From Nageia nagi (taxonomy: Eukaryota > Pinophyta), in contig JBITNC010000001.1 of the NCBI GenBank assembly GCA_050084985.1, positions 52,018,001-52,082,000 on the forward strand: a stretch of DNA of 64,000 bases. Direction: 5' to 3'. The position numbers and the translations under genes were made by a program. A model generated the notes under the pieces. That model was not told where the DNA came from. It ran no database searches and saw only the letters and a program-made list of their open reading frames with translations. Positions 45,541 through 58,745 of this stretch are shown here, piece by piece. Numbering within the stretch: position 1 is the stretch's first letter; each line of letters opens with the position of its first letter.

Positions 45541-47303
45541 AGCAAATTATATTTGAGATTGGTAGTATAGTATATGCTATTTACCTTCTTGGTGCCTTCT
45601 TTAGTGTTGAAATCCATGGTTACCATGCCTTCTATAGTCAATGCATTTTCATCTCCTAGATTTATCTTAGACTTGAAAGAGTTATCTATTGAAGAAAGCA
45701 ACTCTTATTTTTCAATCATATGATTAGAAGCACCAATATCTAGAATCTAAGTTTTATTGAAATTACAATTTTTCTTCCTATAAGACAAAAAAAATTAGAG
45801 GTCTCATCCTCCTCTCCATAATGGGTCACACTTTCTAGTTTTTGGCATCCTTAGCTTTACACTCCCTCTCAAAGTGCCCAAATGTGTTATAGTAGTAACA
45901 TTATTTGTTTTGCTTATCTCCCCCTCCATTCAAACCATTGCTACCTATTCCATGGGCAACATAACTCCCTCCTTCCTCTTCCCCTTGAATATGGTTGGCA
46001 TCTCCCTTACACATAGGAAGATTTAGCCTCCTCTATTGCAAAATCCTTCTCATAATCCATTGCAATTGGTTATTGTATAAAATTTTAGAGCTTGTTTTCA
46101 TGGGATATCAAGGATCCTATGAGCTGATCATAAGTGAGAGTAGATATATATTTGGATTCTTCAATTATGATTTCTAGATGGTTCCGCTTGGGAAAAAGTA
46201 TTATCAAGAATTTTTTCACTATATTGATATTCAAAACCTCCTCTCCAAGGGTCATTATCATGTACACACATGCTTTGACTCTCATATGATAATCTTCCGC
46301 CATATCACTAGCTTGCATCTTGAGGTTCTCAAAATCTCTCTTAAGGGTTTGCAACCTCACTTGCTTCACTTTGGTGCTACCTTGATATCTCTCCTTGAGT
46401 GATTTCCATTCATCTTGGGTTTAAGTACATGAAGTAATCCAAGGGAAGATGCTCTTATCGAAGGCAACTTGTACATGATAGAGTACAAAGGAGTTCTTCT
46501 TTTGAGCCTACTTCTTAGCAAAATTATCATTAGCCAGAAGAGTGTTCCATTCAATTGGATTATTGTATCCTTCCTAACATATATCCCAAATCCCCTTTCC
46601 TAGGCATAATATATTCACCTTGATAGATCAATATTCATAATCCTCTCCATGTAACTCTAGAATGGGTAGAGTATTATGTTTTATAGCCATATTGCTCAAC
46701 ACAACAAGAAAATAACAAACTATAGTTTACTATAAAAAATAATAAATTCTTGCAATTGCACCCACTAAATCAACCACTAGATCTCCCTAAAGCTCTAATA
46801 TCATAATTAGAAGTATTCTACTTTTATTTCTTTGAAAAATGAAATCACTACATACATATAGATTTTGGACAAACCCATAAATAGACTATGATAAATATAA
46901 ACTCAAGTTACATGATCACAACTTGTTACAATCTAATATAAATGAAAACTAATACATGCTAAATCTACCCTATCATATTGTGAAAAAATTGGGGGAAACA
47001 TCAACATAAAATAGCAATATCTAGACTAAACTTCAAGATAAAAATGCAAACTCTTGTATGCCAACAATAGCCCATCAGACTCTATTTATAGGAACACTAC
47101 ATGTGGTACAAAGGATCTAAGTGCACTATGTTTTATTTGGATGCATATGCCTAGTGACTTGGGCACATAATGCATGGGGAACAAGCTCCTGTATGCACTT
47201 CCCTTGGTGAATAGGTTTCTAGGTACACTATGCCTTTGGGTAGAGAGCTAGAAAATTCAAGAAACTCAGTCCTGGAGCTTGAACATTGAGCTAATTTTCT
47301 AAT
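45541..47303 (-). mobile_element. Copia 5' half (LTR, gag, protease) in block A
   Basis: On the minus strand: LTR 46807-47303, primer site TTATGATATTAGAGC (46792-46806), Gag at about 46085-46554, zinc knuckle (C-Y-Y-Y-N-T-F-G-H-F-E-R-E-C, one Cys lost) at 45859-45900, and protease near 45710-45750, where D-T-G-A-S reads D-I-G-A-S. It stops at 45541, in the post-protease segment N-L-K-Y-N-L-L. The same stop point occurs in block B. Confidence 0.8.
46085..46554 (-). pseudogene. Copia Gag in block A
   Basis: Two adjoining frames. The main one (46085-46369, 94 codons) reads V-R-L-Q-T-L-K-R-D-F-E-N-L-K-M, then E-D-Y, then L-I-G-S-L-I-S-H-E, which is the UBN2-type Gag of plant copia elements. The second (46366-46554) is the preceding part. 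The stop between them and losses before the knuckle make it non-functional. Confidence 0.8.
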
Positions 47304-47329
47304 ATTAATTTTCCTTTTTAATATTTTCC

Positions 47330-48760
47330 CTCTAAATTTAATAGGATATGTTATGCAAATAGCTAAGAATAAAATGATTTATTATATTATAAAAAAGATT
47401 ACACTTATTGAAAATTTTCAAATTTTCTTAAAGGTGTTAGTTGCTATCCATGTCTATAATTCTTCTCATTGGTTCCCTCCAAAACTTATTATAATAAGTT
47501 AAAGAAATTTCTTTTATATTTTCTATGGTCAAATAATTCTTCAATAAAAGGATTTTATTGAGTAGCTTGGTATTTTTAATATCTTCCTAAAGCCTCTAGT
47601 AGGATGGAACTTATGTACTATAAATAACAAGGTACTACCTTGTGTGCTAAATTGATCGTGATATTTTTGAATGGGAATGAAGCATGAATGGTTCTTCTTA
47701 AATATTTAATATTTATTGTGGTTACTTTTATCCATTGACCATATAAAGGGATTGAATTTGCATCCCTTATTATCGCTTAGATGCTAGTTAAGATCATAGA
47801 ATCCATTGTTATTCATAACATTTATAATGCTTTACAACAAGAGAAGCTCTTGTTAAGATAAAAGGATAAGGGATTCAGAAAAGTCATACCCATTAATACT
47901 TTGAATATCATGTGGTCCCCTATATTCCAATATAAAGGTAATCCACTTCCGTTATTCAATAGATTCATGCCCATAAATTATATAGAAAAGAAATAGTTAC
48001 AATCATGGACCACTTTCATAACATACAAGGGACTTGATCCCTTTGAAAGAACTTTGGATTAAATTCTAGTCAAAACTTATAAATTAGAAGAAAAATAATG
48101 ACTTTATTACTTCCACATTAGTCTCTAAAATTCATAAATTAAGTCTTAGATCTCGAAAACCTTAGTGGTTTGACTGTATTGGTATGTTGAGTCTTTTTTC
48201 CTTAACTACAAAGAGAAACTTGAGTATTCTTATCTTTTACTGTACTTTCCTATTGGACCCAAGCTTAATATAAAAGTGTATGTGACCTCTTCTAAGTCCT
48301 ATTTGTATGCCCACTCTAAAATAATATGGATATCTTACATTAAACTCAAGCAACCCTTGTTTTTATTGAATATATTATCTCAAAGTTTGTATTTAAGTAG
48401 CCACCTTGTGTACTTAGGGGTGATTGATCCTAAATATCCCCTTTGAAATGAACCAAAATATTTATTTCACATCTTTTGGTCATGTCTAAAAGAAAATGAA
48501 TGATGAAACTAGTTTAATTTCATCTTCTAGTCCTTCATATCTTTTCCTTTTCATTGGTAACAAACCTTGCTGAGAGACTTTCCCACTATACCCCTTGAAT
48601 TGTATGAATTATGGTAGATTTTATGTCTTACTATTCTATTTTATTTATGGAAATTTTATAATATAATTATCTTTGATCATCATATATTTGATTCTAGTTT
48701 CTTTCTTTGTAATAAACTAGCAATTTTGCATGATGTATGGTTGCAAGTAAATTTGTAGGT
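47330..48760 (+). pseudogene. LINE 3' part in block A
   Basis: Read across stops, the plus strand gives L-L-Y-F-L-W-S-N-N-S (the F-L-W block after the thumb). Near 48420-48500 it gives D-P-K-Y-P-L-x-N-E-P-K-Y-L-F-H-I-F-W-S-C, the zinc-binding segment. Near 48630-48760 comes a closing part matching L-W-K-V-Y-N-K-I-I-F in block C. Only the C-terminal half of the polymerase is present. Confidence 0.7.
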
Positions 48761-49735
48761 AAGTAAAATCACAATGGAGTATTAGGAAAATGGTCAATGT
48801 TTAGTAAGCAAGTTTCCACTAGACAATACTTACTAGGATCATTATACCTCTCACTCAAGTCGATGTCCCCCCATTGCTTGTTCAAGCATTATCATCATAC
48901 CACCACATACTTTGGTTATCTACATTATTTTAGTAATGAGATATGATAAATTTTGGTTTCCATTTTCATATAATAGGTCATAATGTAGTATGGGATGTGT
49001 AATATGAAAATGATGATGCTATCATAGGATGGGGGGATATATATTAACATGCAAATGTCATTGGCACTTCTTGCTAAATTTTTCTAATCTCCAAGAATAA
49101 CTCAAAAAGGATAGTTAATGAGGAGGATAATCCACCTAACCCAACCCATGCATGATTGAAATATTGATTTAAAATTTATAATTATTACATAAATTATAGG
49201 ATCGCAATCATATTTATGACCTTTTAAAAGTTTGACTATTTCTCTTAACCTAACTTCAATTAATTTGACTTCACATAGAAATATATAGAAACCACCTATT
49301 TTTTTTTTTAAATTGAACTTATATTTAATTAGTAAAATATAATCTTTTACATCAAAATAATTATTAAGAGTTTCTACATTTACAACATGTCCTCCTATTT
49401 CATAAAACTTCTACTCATACAATACGTCCAAATTACCTACCAAGCTCTATGTCAACCTCAAATTTGCGCCATACCTTTAACATTATAGAAATAATCATAA
49501 GCATGAAAAAGCATTATACTTATATTAAAATCCCAAAAGGCCCCTTTAAATTCTTTTGGATATTTGAATCCCATGGTTAGGCCAAATTTATTCTTAATTC
49601 AAAACACGTAAATTTGTATATCATGCCTTGACCACATCTACTTGCATATAATTACATCTTTGGATTTATGAAGATTACATGTATCTAATCATCTTGGTTT
49701 GGAAATTTTAAGGCTAAATTTTTTTAAGGCTTAGC

Positions 49736-50040
49736 CTCTTAGAAACTTCATTCATGAGTGCTTTCCCAAAGCACATCCTTCACACACTATCTTCTCTTCT
49801 TCAATCGTGTGCAACCCATTGACCATTTATTGAGATGTTAACAATCTCAAACTTGGGTAGCTTATATAGCCATATATCATATGCCAAAAGGCAATTCTTA
49901 TTCTCCATGGATACATTTGATAGTTGGGTACAATATTCTTTGAATTTGAGTGAAAATAATCTATTTTTGGTCATTGGGACTATAATGACCAGCCTATTAC
50001 ATTGTTCTTATCATAATTCTTCTCATAGTTTATCCCACAC
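49736..50040. other. Spacer between blocks A and B
   Basis: About 300 bp with no match to B or C. An open plus-strand frame starts at 49835, but it runs into the antisense of the copia protease and is not a gene. Confidence 0.5.
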
Positions 50041-51821
50041 TTACCAAATTGTATTTGAGATTAGGAGTATAGTAGATGTTATTTACCTTCTTGGTACCTT
50101 CTTTAATGTTGACCTCCATGGTAACCATGCCTTCCATATTCAATGTATTTTTATCTCCTTGATTTATCTTGGACTTGAAAGAGTAATCTATTGAAGAAAG
50201 TAACTCTTCTTTTCCGATCACTTCCTTTTTTATCATATGATCAGAAGCACCAGTATCTAAAATCCATGTTTTATTGAGATTATGATTTGTGTTCCCATAC
50301 GAAAAAAATAAAATGCAGGTCTTATCCTCCTCTCCATAATGGACCACACTCTCTCCTTTTTAGTAGTCTTAGATCTACACTCTATCTCATAGTGCCCAAA
50401 TTTGTTATAGTAGTAGTATTATTTATTTTTGTTATCTACCCCTCCATTAGAACTAGTTCTACCTATGCCATGGGAAATGTAAATCCTCCCCTTACTCTTT
50501 CCCCTACTCATGAATATGGTTGGCCTCTTCCTTATTCCTAGGAAGCTTCAGCCTCCTCTATTGTAAAAACCTTCTCATCATCCATTACAATCAATGATTG
50601 TATATAATCTTGGAGCCTCTCTTTATGGGACATCAATGATCCTATGAACTAATCATAAGTGAGAGTAGATAGATATTTGGACTCTTCAATTATGATTTCT
50701 ATATGGTTCCACTTGGGAAGAATTATTCTCAACAAATTTTTCACTATATCAAGATTAATAACCTCCTCTTCAAGGGTCATTATCATGTACACACATGATT
50801 TGAATCACACAATAATCTTCCACCATCTCACTAGCTTACATCTTGAGATTATCAAAATCTCTCTTAAGGATTTGGTACCTCACTAGCTTCACTTGGGTGA
50901 TACCTTGATAGCTCTCCTTGAGTGCTTTCCATGCATCTTGAGTTCAAGTGCATGAAGCAATTTGAGTGAATATGCTCTTATCCAAGGCAACTTATAGGTG
51001 ATAAAATGCAAAGGAGTTCCTCTTTTAAGCCTTCTTCTTAGGAATATTATCATTGGCTAGAAGAGTGTTCTAGTTAGTTGGATGATAGTATCCTTCCTAA
51101 CCTAAATTGAAAATCCCCTTTCTTATGAGTAATATCTTCACCTTGATAGATCAAGATTCATAATCATCTCCATGAAACTCTGGAATGGGTAGAGTATTAT
51201 TTTTGCAGCCATATTGCTCAACACAATAAGCAAACAATGAACTATAGTTTATTAGAAGAATTTGGTAAATTATTACAATTGTACCCACTAAATATAACCC
51301 ACTATATCTTCTTAAATTTCTAATACCATAATGAGAAGTATTCTACTTTCATTTCTTTTAAAAATGAAATCATTACATACATATAGGTTTTGGAAAATCC
51401 TATAAATAGAATGTGCTGAATATAAACTCAAGTTGCATGATCACAACTTGTTACAATCTAATATAAAAGCAAACTAGTATATGCTAGATCTTCACTATCA
51501 TACTAGGAGACAATTAGGGGAAACATCAACCCAAAATAGCAATACCTAGAATAAACTTGAAGACAAAAATGCAATCTTACGTATTGCAAAAAAAATCCAT
51601 CAAGATCTATTTATAGGCCCACTACATGTGCTACAAAGGAGCTAGGCACACTATGCCTACTACTGAGTGCACTATGCCTATTGACTGGGGCACATTATGC
51701 CTAGGAAAAAGATCCTAGATGCACTTCCCTTGGATAATAGGTTTCTAGGTGCACTATGCCTTTGGGTGGAAACTCAGGAAACTCAGTCTTGGACCTCAAA
51801 CATTGAGCTAAATTTTTGACA
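50041..51821 (-). mobile_element. Copia 5' half in block B
   Basis: LTR 51332-51821 (490 bp, TGAGAAG to TTTGACA on the plus strand) with a rightward-facing TATA box on the minus strand near 51610. The primer-like site TTATGGTATTAGAA is at 51318-51331. Gag fragments are at about 50600-51100. Protease at 50030-50347 still shows W-I-L-D-T-G-A-S-D-H-M, with the active-site D-T-G intact. It is cut at 50041, like its twin in block A. Confidence 0.82.
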
Positions 51822-51839
51822 TTCCTTTTCCTTTTTAAT

Positions 51840-53225
51840 ATTCTCCCTCTCAATTTAAGAGAATATGTTGTGCAAATAGTTAAGAATAAAATGATTTATT
51901 ATATTATAAAAAATATTATGCTTGTTGAAAATTTTTAAATTTTCTTAAAGGTGTTGGTTGCTAGCCATGTCTATCATTCTTCACATTGGGTTCCTTCCAA
52001 AACTTAATACAATAAGTTAAAGAAACTTCTTCTATATTTTCTATGGTCAAATAATTCTTCAATAAAAGGACTTATATATTATAAATAACAAGATACTTCC
52101 CTATGTGCTAAATGGATTGTGAAATTTTTGAATAGGAATGAAGCATGAAGGGTTCTTATTAAATATTTTATATTTAGTGTCGTTCCTTTTAGCCATTGAA
52201 CACATAAAGGAATTGAATTTGTACCCCTTATTATTGATTAGATGCTAGTTAAGATCATTGGGTCCATTGTTATTCACAACATTTATAATGCTTTGCAACA
52301 AGAGAAGCTTTTGTTAAGATAAAAGGATAAGGGATTTAGAAAAGGCATACCCATTAATACTTTGAATATCTTGTGGTTCCCTATATTCCAATATAAAGGT
52401 AATCTACTTCCATTATTCAATAGATTCATGCCTATAAATTCTATAGAAAAGGAATAGTTACAATCATGTACCCCTTTCATAACATACAAGGGACTTGATC
52501 CCTTTGAAATAACTTTGGATTAAATTCTAGTCAAAACTTATAAATAAGGAGACAAAGAATGACTTTATTACTTCCACATTAGTCTCTAAAATTCATAAAT
52601 TAAGTCTTAGATCTCAAAAACCTTATTGGTTTGACTATATTGGTATGTTGAGTCTTCTTTCCTTAACTACAAAGAGAAACTTGAGTATTCTTTTCTTTTA
52701 CTATACTTGCCTATTGGACCCAAGCTTAATATAAAGTGTATGTGACCTCTTCTAAGTCCTATTTGTATGTCCACTCTAAAATAATATGGATATCTTACAT
52801 TAAACTTAAGAAATCCTTTTTCTTGAATATATTATCTCAAAGTTTGTATTTAAGTAGCCACCTTGTGCACTTAGTGGTGATTTATCCTAAATATCCCTTT
52901 TGCAATGAACCAAAATATTGATTTCAATCTTTTGGTCATGTATAAAAGAAAAATAATGATGAAACTAGTTTAATTTTGTCTTCTAGTCCTTCATATCTTT
53001 TCCTTTTTATTGGTAACAAGCCTAGCTCAAAGACTTTCCCACTTTCTCCCTTGAATTGTATAAATTATGGTAGATTTTATGTCTTGCTATTCTATTTTAT
53101 TTATGGAAATTTTACAATATAAATATCTTTGATCATCATATAGTTGATTCTAGTTTCTTTCTTTGTAATAAACTAGCAATTTTCCATGATGTATGGTTGT
53201 AAGTAAATTTGTAGGTAAGTAAAAT
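51840..53225 (+). pseudogene. LINE 3' part in block B
   Basis: Copy of 47330-48760 with the same order of segments and similar stops. A deletion near 52070 removes about 55 bp relative to block A. Confidence 0.68.
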
Positions 53226-53830
53226 TACAATGGAGGTTGATCATCTTCATTATTTATGGAATATTATAAAAATTATTAATGTCTAATAAGCAAGGTTCCT
53301 CTAGATAATACCTACTAGGATCATTATAGCTCTCACTCAAGTTGATGTCCGCCATTGCTTGTTTGAGCACTATCATCAGACCACCACATGCTTTGGTTAT
53401 CTATATCATTTTAGTAATGAGATGCAATAGATGTTGGTTCCTCTCATCATACAAGAGTTAGTAATGTAGTATGGGATGTGTAACATGATAATGATGATCC
53501 TATCATAGGATGGGGGGATATATATTAACATGCGAATGTCTATGGCACTTCTTGTTGAAATTTTCTAATATCCAAGAATACCTCAAAAAGGATAGTTAAT
53601 GAGGATGATAACCCACCTAACCCAACCTATGTGTGATTGAAATCTTGATTTAAAATTTACAATTATTACGTAAATCATAGGATCACAACCATATTTATAA
53701 CCTTTTAAAAGGTTTTCTATTTCTCTTGACCTAACTTCAATTAATTTAACTTCACATAGAAATATATAGAAACCACCTATTTTTGTAAAAAAATGAACTT
53801 ATATTTTATTAATTAAATATAATCTAGATA

Positions 53831-55404
53831 ATAGGCCATGTTTTAAGGTGCTATATTTTTCAATATTGGTATTTAATGCTTCTTACTTTTTACCAATCCA
53901 AGGGGAAAGGATATCATGTCTTTTTATGTCTCCTTTATTTTTCTTATTTTCCAACAATGTGGGGCATTTTTTCTACCCTTAACCCCTTCTTTATTGAATT
54001 TGGGGCTAATATTTAATTTTGAGAGGTATTTTTCACCTTGAAAACTTCCTTTTTAATTACAAAGGGACCTAAGTGATTTTTTCATATTTGGAAACTTCCT
54101 TTTTCAATGCCAATTTTTCAAAGGGTTTAATTGTTCAATATTTCAAGGGATATGTATTTTCCATAAATGCATTTAATTAATTAGCTATAGTATTATTTTA
54201 TAATAATATTTTTTATGGCTAGTAAATCCTTATTAATACCATGGCATGTTTATAAGTTTTGGCAAAGTTATTTTTTAAATAACAAAAGGGAGAAAGATAA
54301 ATTAATTTTTGGGTGTGAATATACTAATTGTGTGAGTGGAGTGCACTAGGTAAAATAGTGTATTTTTTTAGCCCAAAATCTCTTCCAAAATCCTATAAAG
54401 GGGCTAAAATTTAATTCTTGGAGGGAGTCCAAAATGAAAAGGTGATTCTTCAAAGATGTTATTATGGATGTTATTATCCATAATTATTTTAAATCAATTT
54501 ATTTACGTGTTCTTAAGGAGTAGCAATTATTGCATCACTTTTTAAATTGAGGGGAAGCATCATTATGTTTTTGATAATATTACATAAAATTTATTACATT
54601 AAAAATTTATTACGAGTTCTACTTATTGTGGCCCATCGCTTTGTATAGGTTCCACTTATTGTGGCCCACTGCCTATGTTTCTCATACAAATTGAAGAGTA
54701 GCTTCATAATAAAGCTACATAATAAATTACAAGTAAAACCATATTTATATATGTTCCCTACCTTATATCTAGTACATGTGGGATTTTTTCCACCTGACTA
54801 TTCATGCAAAAAGTAAAAACAAGATGCTTTTCATGAGGATCTTTTATTTTTGAATGACAAGATAGATACCTTTCTTAAACATGTATTGTTTAAAAGAAAA
54901 ATATATTTTAGCTAATGAATGTGTGGATGTTTATGATAAATTATTAAAATATAAGCCTTTATAATTATTTAGCAATTTTGGAAAGGCCATGTTTAACCAT
55001 ACAATGTATTTTTAGCAACCTATAATTTTTATAAAATTTAAAATAATTGCACATAATATGATAGGATGATCATATGGTCATTTTTTAATTTAACCCTTAA
55101 GGGGGAATATCATATTAAATTATAATCATCAGTTAATGTGTGATTATTATTCATTTTCCTTTGTATAGTTATGTCCACATTTCTTACTTTGAACAAGATG
55201 TATACGAGTACCTTTGGGAGTATTATAACAAAGTATACTGAATCTTTCTTTACACTTTGGTGTGTTAGGAAATATATCATGGTTATAATAGCTCTTAATT
55301 TTATAATGATGCAAATTGGCAATATATAAACAACTTGTGTAATTATACATGGATGGATTCTTGTTCATTTTATGAAGTTATGAAAAACTAATCTATGCAT
55401 AATG
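53831..55404. other. AT-rich DNA, nothing recognised
   Basis: No coding similarity. A short direct repeat (TTCCACTTATTGTGGCCCA-like) occurs near 54615 and 54650. It may be the interior of the element whose 3' end is at 57095-57678. Confidence 0.45.
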
Positions 55405-55570
55405 GAGTGGTTAAAAGGTTCAACCTTATCCATGATTGCCACATGTAAGAATGGTTAAAAAGGTTTAACCTTCTCTATTTTTGCCAAGCCTTGGAGTGGT
55501 TAAAAAGGTTCGCCCTTCTCTATGATTGTTGAATGTTAAAGTGGTTAAAAGGTTCACCCTTCTCCAATAT
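55405..55570 (+). repeat. 45-bp tandem repeat, four units
   Basis: GAGTGGTTAAAAAGGTTCA-like units start at 55405, 55449, 55494 and 55539, each followed by CCTTCTCTATGATTG or a variant. The steps are 44, 45 and 45 bp. No coding role is apparent. Confidence 0.8.
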
Positions 55571-55917
55571 TAAAAATCTTTGATGAAAAATTACATCCAT
55601 GTTCTTGGATGAATGCTACCTCTTTCCATCATATACATCTTAACTAGTAGCATGGCTAAGATGGTATTTATTTTTATGGCTTGAGCATATTGACTAGTGG
55701 CATAGTCAAATTTACTTGTTATGGCATGTTCTTCATCTATGTTATAGTATTGTTGAAAGATACTTTAGAGATCTCTCAATCAACATGTTTTTAAATAGAT
55801 AAGAGCTTATGCATCTTTGACATGAGGCTTCTCAATTGCCTGTGATCATTTGTGATCAAGTTCTTATTCTTATGGTATCATCCTTACCATACCTTTTTGT
55901 TGTTTTTATGTTGATCT

Positions 55918-56040
55918 TTGTACACCTTCATGGTTGTTTTGCTCCATGTGAGGAACTAGTTGTACATATTTTGAGCATTTGATGTACACCTTTGTGGTTA
56001 GTTTTCTTTGTGTGAGAAACTAGTGGTACATCTTGGATTT
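55918..56040 (+). repeat. Imperfect direct repeat, about 63-bp unit
   Basis: TGTACACCTTCATGGTTG and TGTACACCTTTGTGGTTA begin two consecutive units, each continuing with a TGTGAGRAACTAGTKGTACAT block. Looser relatives follow to about 56140. Confidence 0.6.
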
Positions 56041-56618
56041 TGTTAGCACTATCTCAATTATAAGTATGTGAGAAAACAAAGTATGCATTTTAGCACTATT
56101 TGGTTATACATATGTGAGGAAATCATATATACTCATGCTATTTTTTTTTTATGATGATCAACACATGTTGTTATACAACAAAAGATTACATCTTTGATCA
56201 ATGAAGTTATCATCAAGGGGGATAATTATTCCAATATATGATGTAAACTTTCTTAAACTTGAATATATCCCTAAGATACTTATTTAGTGGTATGTTTATA
56301 TCTAATTATTCCTATATATAATGTCAACTTCAATATATATATCCTTCAACACCAACTTCCATTTATCATGTACAATTCATATATAACTCCTATATTTTTT
56401 CATGTATAATTCATATATAACTTAATATATAACTCTTAATTTTTTTCTAATTATTTCATGGTACATGTTTTCTTAAGGCCTTTAGTATAATATAAACCTA
56501 TATCATTGCTTAGGATGGTAAAGTTGATCTTATCGCTTAGGATCGTAAAATTGATCTTAAAGGGGAATGAAGTATGAATAAATACTTTTAACATCTTTAA
56601 AATACCTTTTATATTATT

Positions 56619-56670
56619 GATAGTGCACTTGTGGTTGATAGTGCACTTGTGGTTGATAGTGCATTGGTTA
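56619..56670 (+). repeat. 18-bp tandem repeat, nearly three units
   Basis: GATAGTGCACTTGTGGTT occurs twice in full at 56619 and 56637 and partly at 56655. The two full units are identical, so the expansion is recent compared with the decay around it. Confidence 0.8.
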
Positions 56671-57094
56671 TTATGCATATTTGGATATGATATATCATTG
56701 ATATACATGCTCATGTATGATATATTTTATTTTAGTGCATATATGTTATGCACATGTGATATTATTAGATATCATAGTTGATGATAGATATCATATTTAA
56801 TGTTGTGTATATATGTTTACTTGGCATATTTGTATGCAACATTTGATTAGTTTATGGATTTTATTATTTGATTCATTTATGTTGATATGAATGAATGAAT
56901 AATGCATATAACTGATCTTATTTATGAGCTTCTTATAGCATGCAAGTCTTTTCTTAATTTAGGCTGATTACTTTGGATGAGCAAGTTCATGGAGACTCAT
57001 TATGTCAACTTATTGTTGAATGAATACTTTGTATAATGACACCAAATATGGTTAATTATTGTATTGTAAACTATTTTATCAAATGGTAAAGTAG

Positions 57095-57678
57095 TGAGTC
57101 TCAAACTAAGATCTTGCTTATTTATCAAAGATGTAAAAGTTCTTATCTTCAATTGTATATCTATGGGGGAGAACTATCTCTTACTTGTCTCTTCTAAACT
57201 ATATCCCAATATTGCATTAAGAGGGAGTGTTGTAATGTGTAATGTAATATTGTGTATTAATCTCTCCTTTTATATAACCCACTTAAATACTTAATGTATC
57301 TTTAGATACCTCTAAGTATTTAATGAATACAATATGATTTAACCTTAACCTAACCCTTAGGTCAAAGGATGGTTAAAGGGAGAGCTTTTTCCTATAAATA
57401 GAGGGTCTCTCATCTTATTTAGATAAACAAATTGAAAGTAAAGTTATGCTATAAGGTTAGTGTTAGGAGAGAAAGAATGAGGTCTTATAAGAGTTATCTT
57501 TGGGAATAAGAAGATCTTAGTTAGTGGATGTACTCTCTTGCATGAGAGAAACCACTTTATATGTGTGTTCACTTTGTTAGATTAGCTATTATCTTTATGC
57601 TTTTGTTATGTTAATTTAGAGAGCCTTCTTGAGATCTTGGTAGATTAAGATTTTATTATTTAAGGTTTAAATCCATCA
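57095..57678 (+). mobile_element. 3' end and LTR of a relative of the middle nest element
   Basis: 57095-57227 matches the 3' interior end at 31366-31480, including the polypurine tract (TAAGAGGGAG). The LTR runs from TGTTGTAATG (57228) to about 57678. It contains CCTATAAATAGAGGGTC (about 57393) and AGTTAGTGGATGTACTC, shared with 19304-19808 and 31481-31985. No 5' LTR was found upstream, so the copy is truncated or its 5' end is too decayed to see. Confidence 0.75.
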
Positions 57679-57689
57679 TTTATAAATGA

Positions 57690-58745
57690 TCTTAAAATTC
57701 TATCTCAAATGGTTAATTATAAAGTCGTTAGCTTGGATGATTTTTCTTATGAATTATATAAAATATTTTGGTACTTGGTAGATTGAGATTTGCTAAAACT
57801 TTATCAAGAAGCCATACTTCTAGTGTACCTTAGCAACATCATCAATAAAGAGAATATCAAATTTATTTCTAAGCAACTAGATATTTAGTTGATCACCAAT
57901 TAGAGACCTATGAATATATTATTTGTAATCTATAAGATCATTTCCAAAACTTTTTCACTTTATCTTATGTTTCTATAACCTTTAATTATCCAACATGAAC
58001 AAACTAGTTTTATTAGGAATCAATTCATACTTCACAATATCATTGCAATTCGAAACGGTGTGGAATGGATCCAAATTACTCAACATAACAATATTTTGAT
58101 TAAGATAGATATAAAAAATTCTTATAAACACATTGAATTATAGTTCATTATTGTTATGCTTTAGACTATTTATTTTCAACCCCCATTTTGTTAAGCCTAG
58201 CAATGTTCTATTTAAGAATGCCTTTGTATTCTAACATACACAATATTAATATTAAAGTTGTTGGGTTATTCCACTCATTTCTTCAAGGTTTCCCTTTAGC
58301 TCCTTCTTTCTATGTTCTTATTGTATATATTTTTAAATATATAGTTACTTTCCAAGATTATCTTAGGATGGTAAAAGGTTTTGGTCTCCTCTATAATCAA
58401 GGTCAACTTATCAATGGTCACTTTCATGATTACTCCTTTCTCACATTAAGATAGAAAGAATAATTTTTCACATAGGATTTACATTGCCTAGATATTTTTT
58501 GTAAAGCCTCTAGATCAAGTATCTTTTCCTCTTCATTGGCAACAAGCCTTGCTCGAAGAGTTTCCCACTTTCTCCCTTCAATTACAAGAATTATTGCTAT
58601 TCTATTTTATTTGTGGAAAGTTTACAATAAAATTATCTTTGATCATCATATAGTTGATTCTAGTTTCTTTCTTTGTAATAAACTAGCAATTTTCCATGAT
58701 GCATGGTTGGAGATAAATCTATAAGTAAGTAAAATTACAATTAAG
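57690..58745 (+). pseudogene. LINE reverse transcriptase and 3' part upstream of the host gene
   Basis: Read across stops: R-P-M-N-I-L-F-V-I-Y-K-I-I-S-K, then Q-T-S-F-I-R-N, I-L-I-K-I-D-I-K-N-S-Y-K-H-I-E (palm motif) near 58100 and Q-G-F-P-L-A-P-S-F near 58280. A shared 3' part is at 58510-58745 (L-W-K-V-Y-N-K-I-I-F). Between them the zinc-binding region present in blocks A and B is missing. Confidence 0.75.

Larger units (their letters stand above)
45541..49735 (+). repeat. Duplicated block A
   Basis: 45541-49330 matches 50041-53830 in the same direction, about 4500 bp apart, with roughly 90% identity by eye. Its right part, from about 48540 to 49735, also matches 58510-60290 (block C) upstream of the phytocyanin gene. 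It contains a minus-strand copia fragment and a plus-strand LINE 3' end. Confidence 0.85.
50041..53830 (+). repeat. Duplicated block B
   Basis: Direct copy of 45541-49330. It shares the copia fragment, its LTR edge, the DNA beyond that LTR and the LINE 3' end. One large duplication explains this better than repeated insertions at one site. It ends at about 53830, where the match to A stops. Confidence 0.85.
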
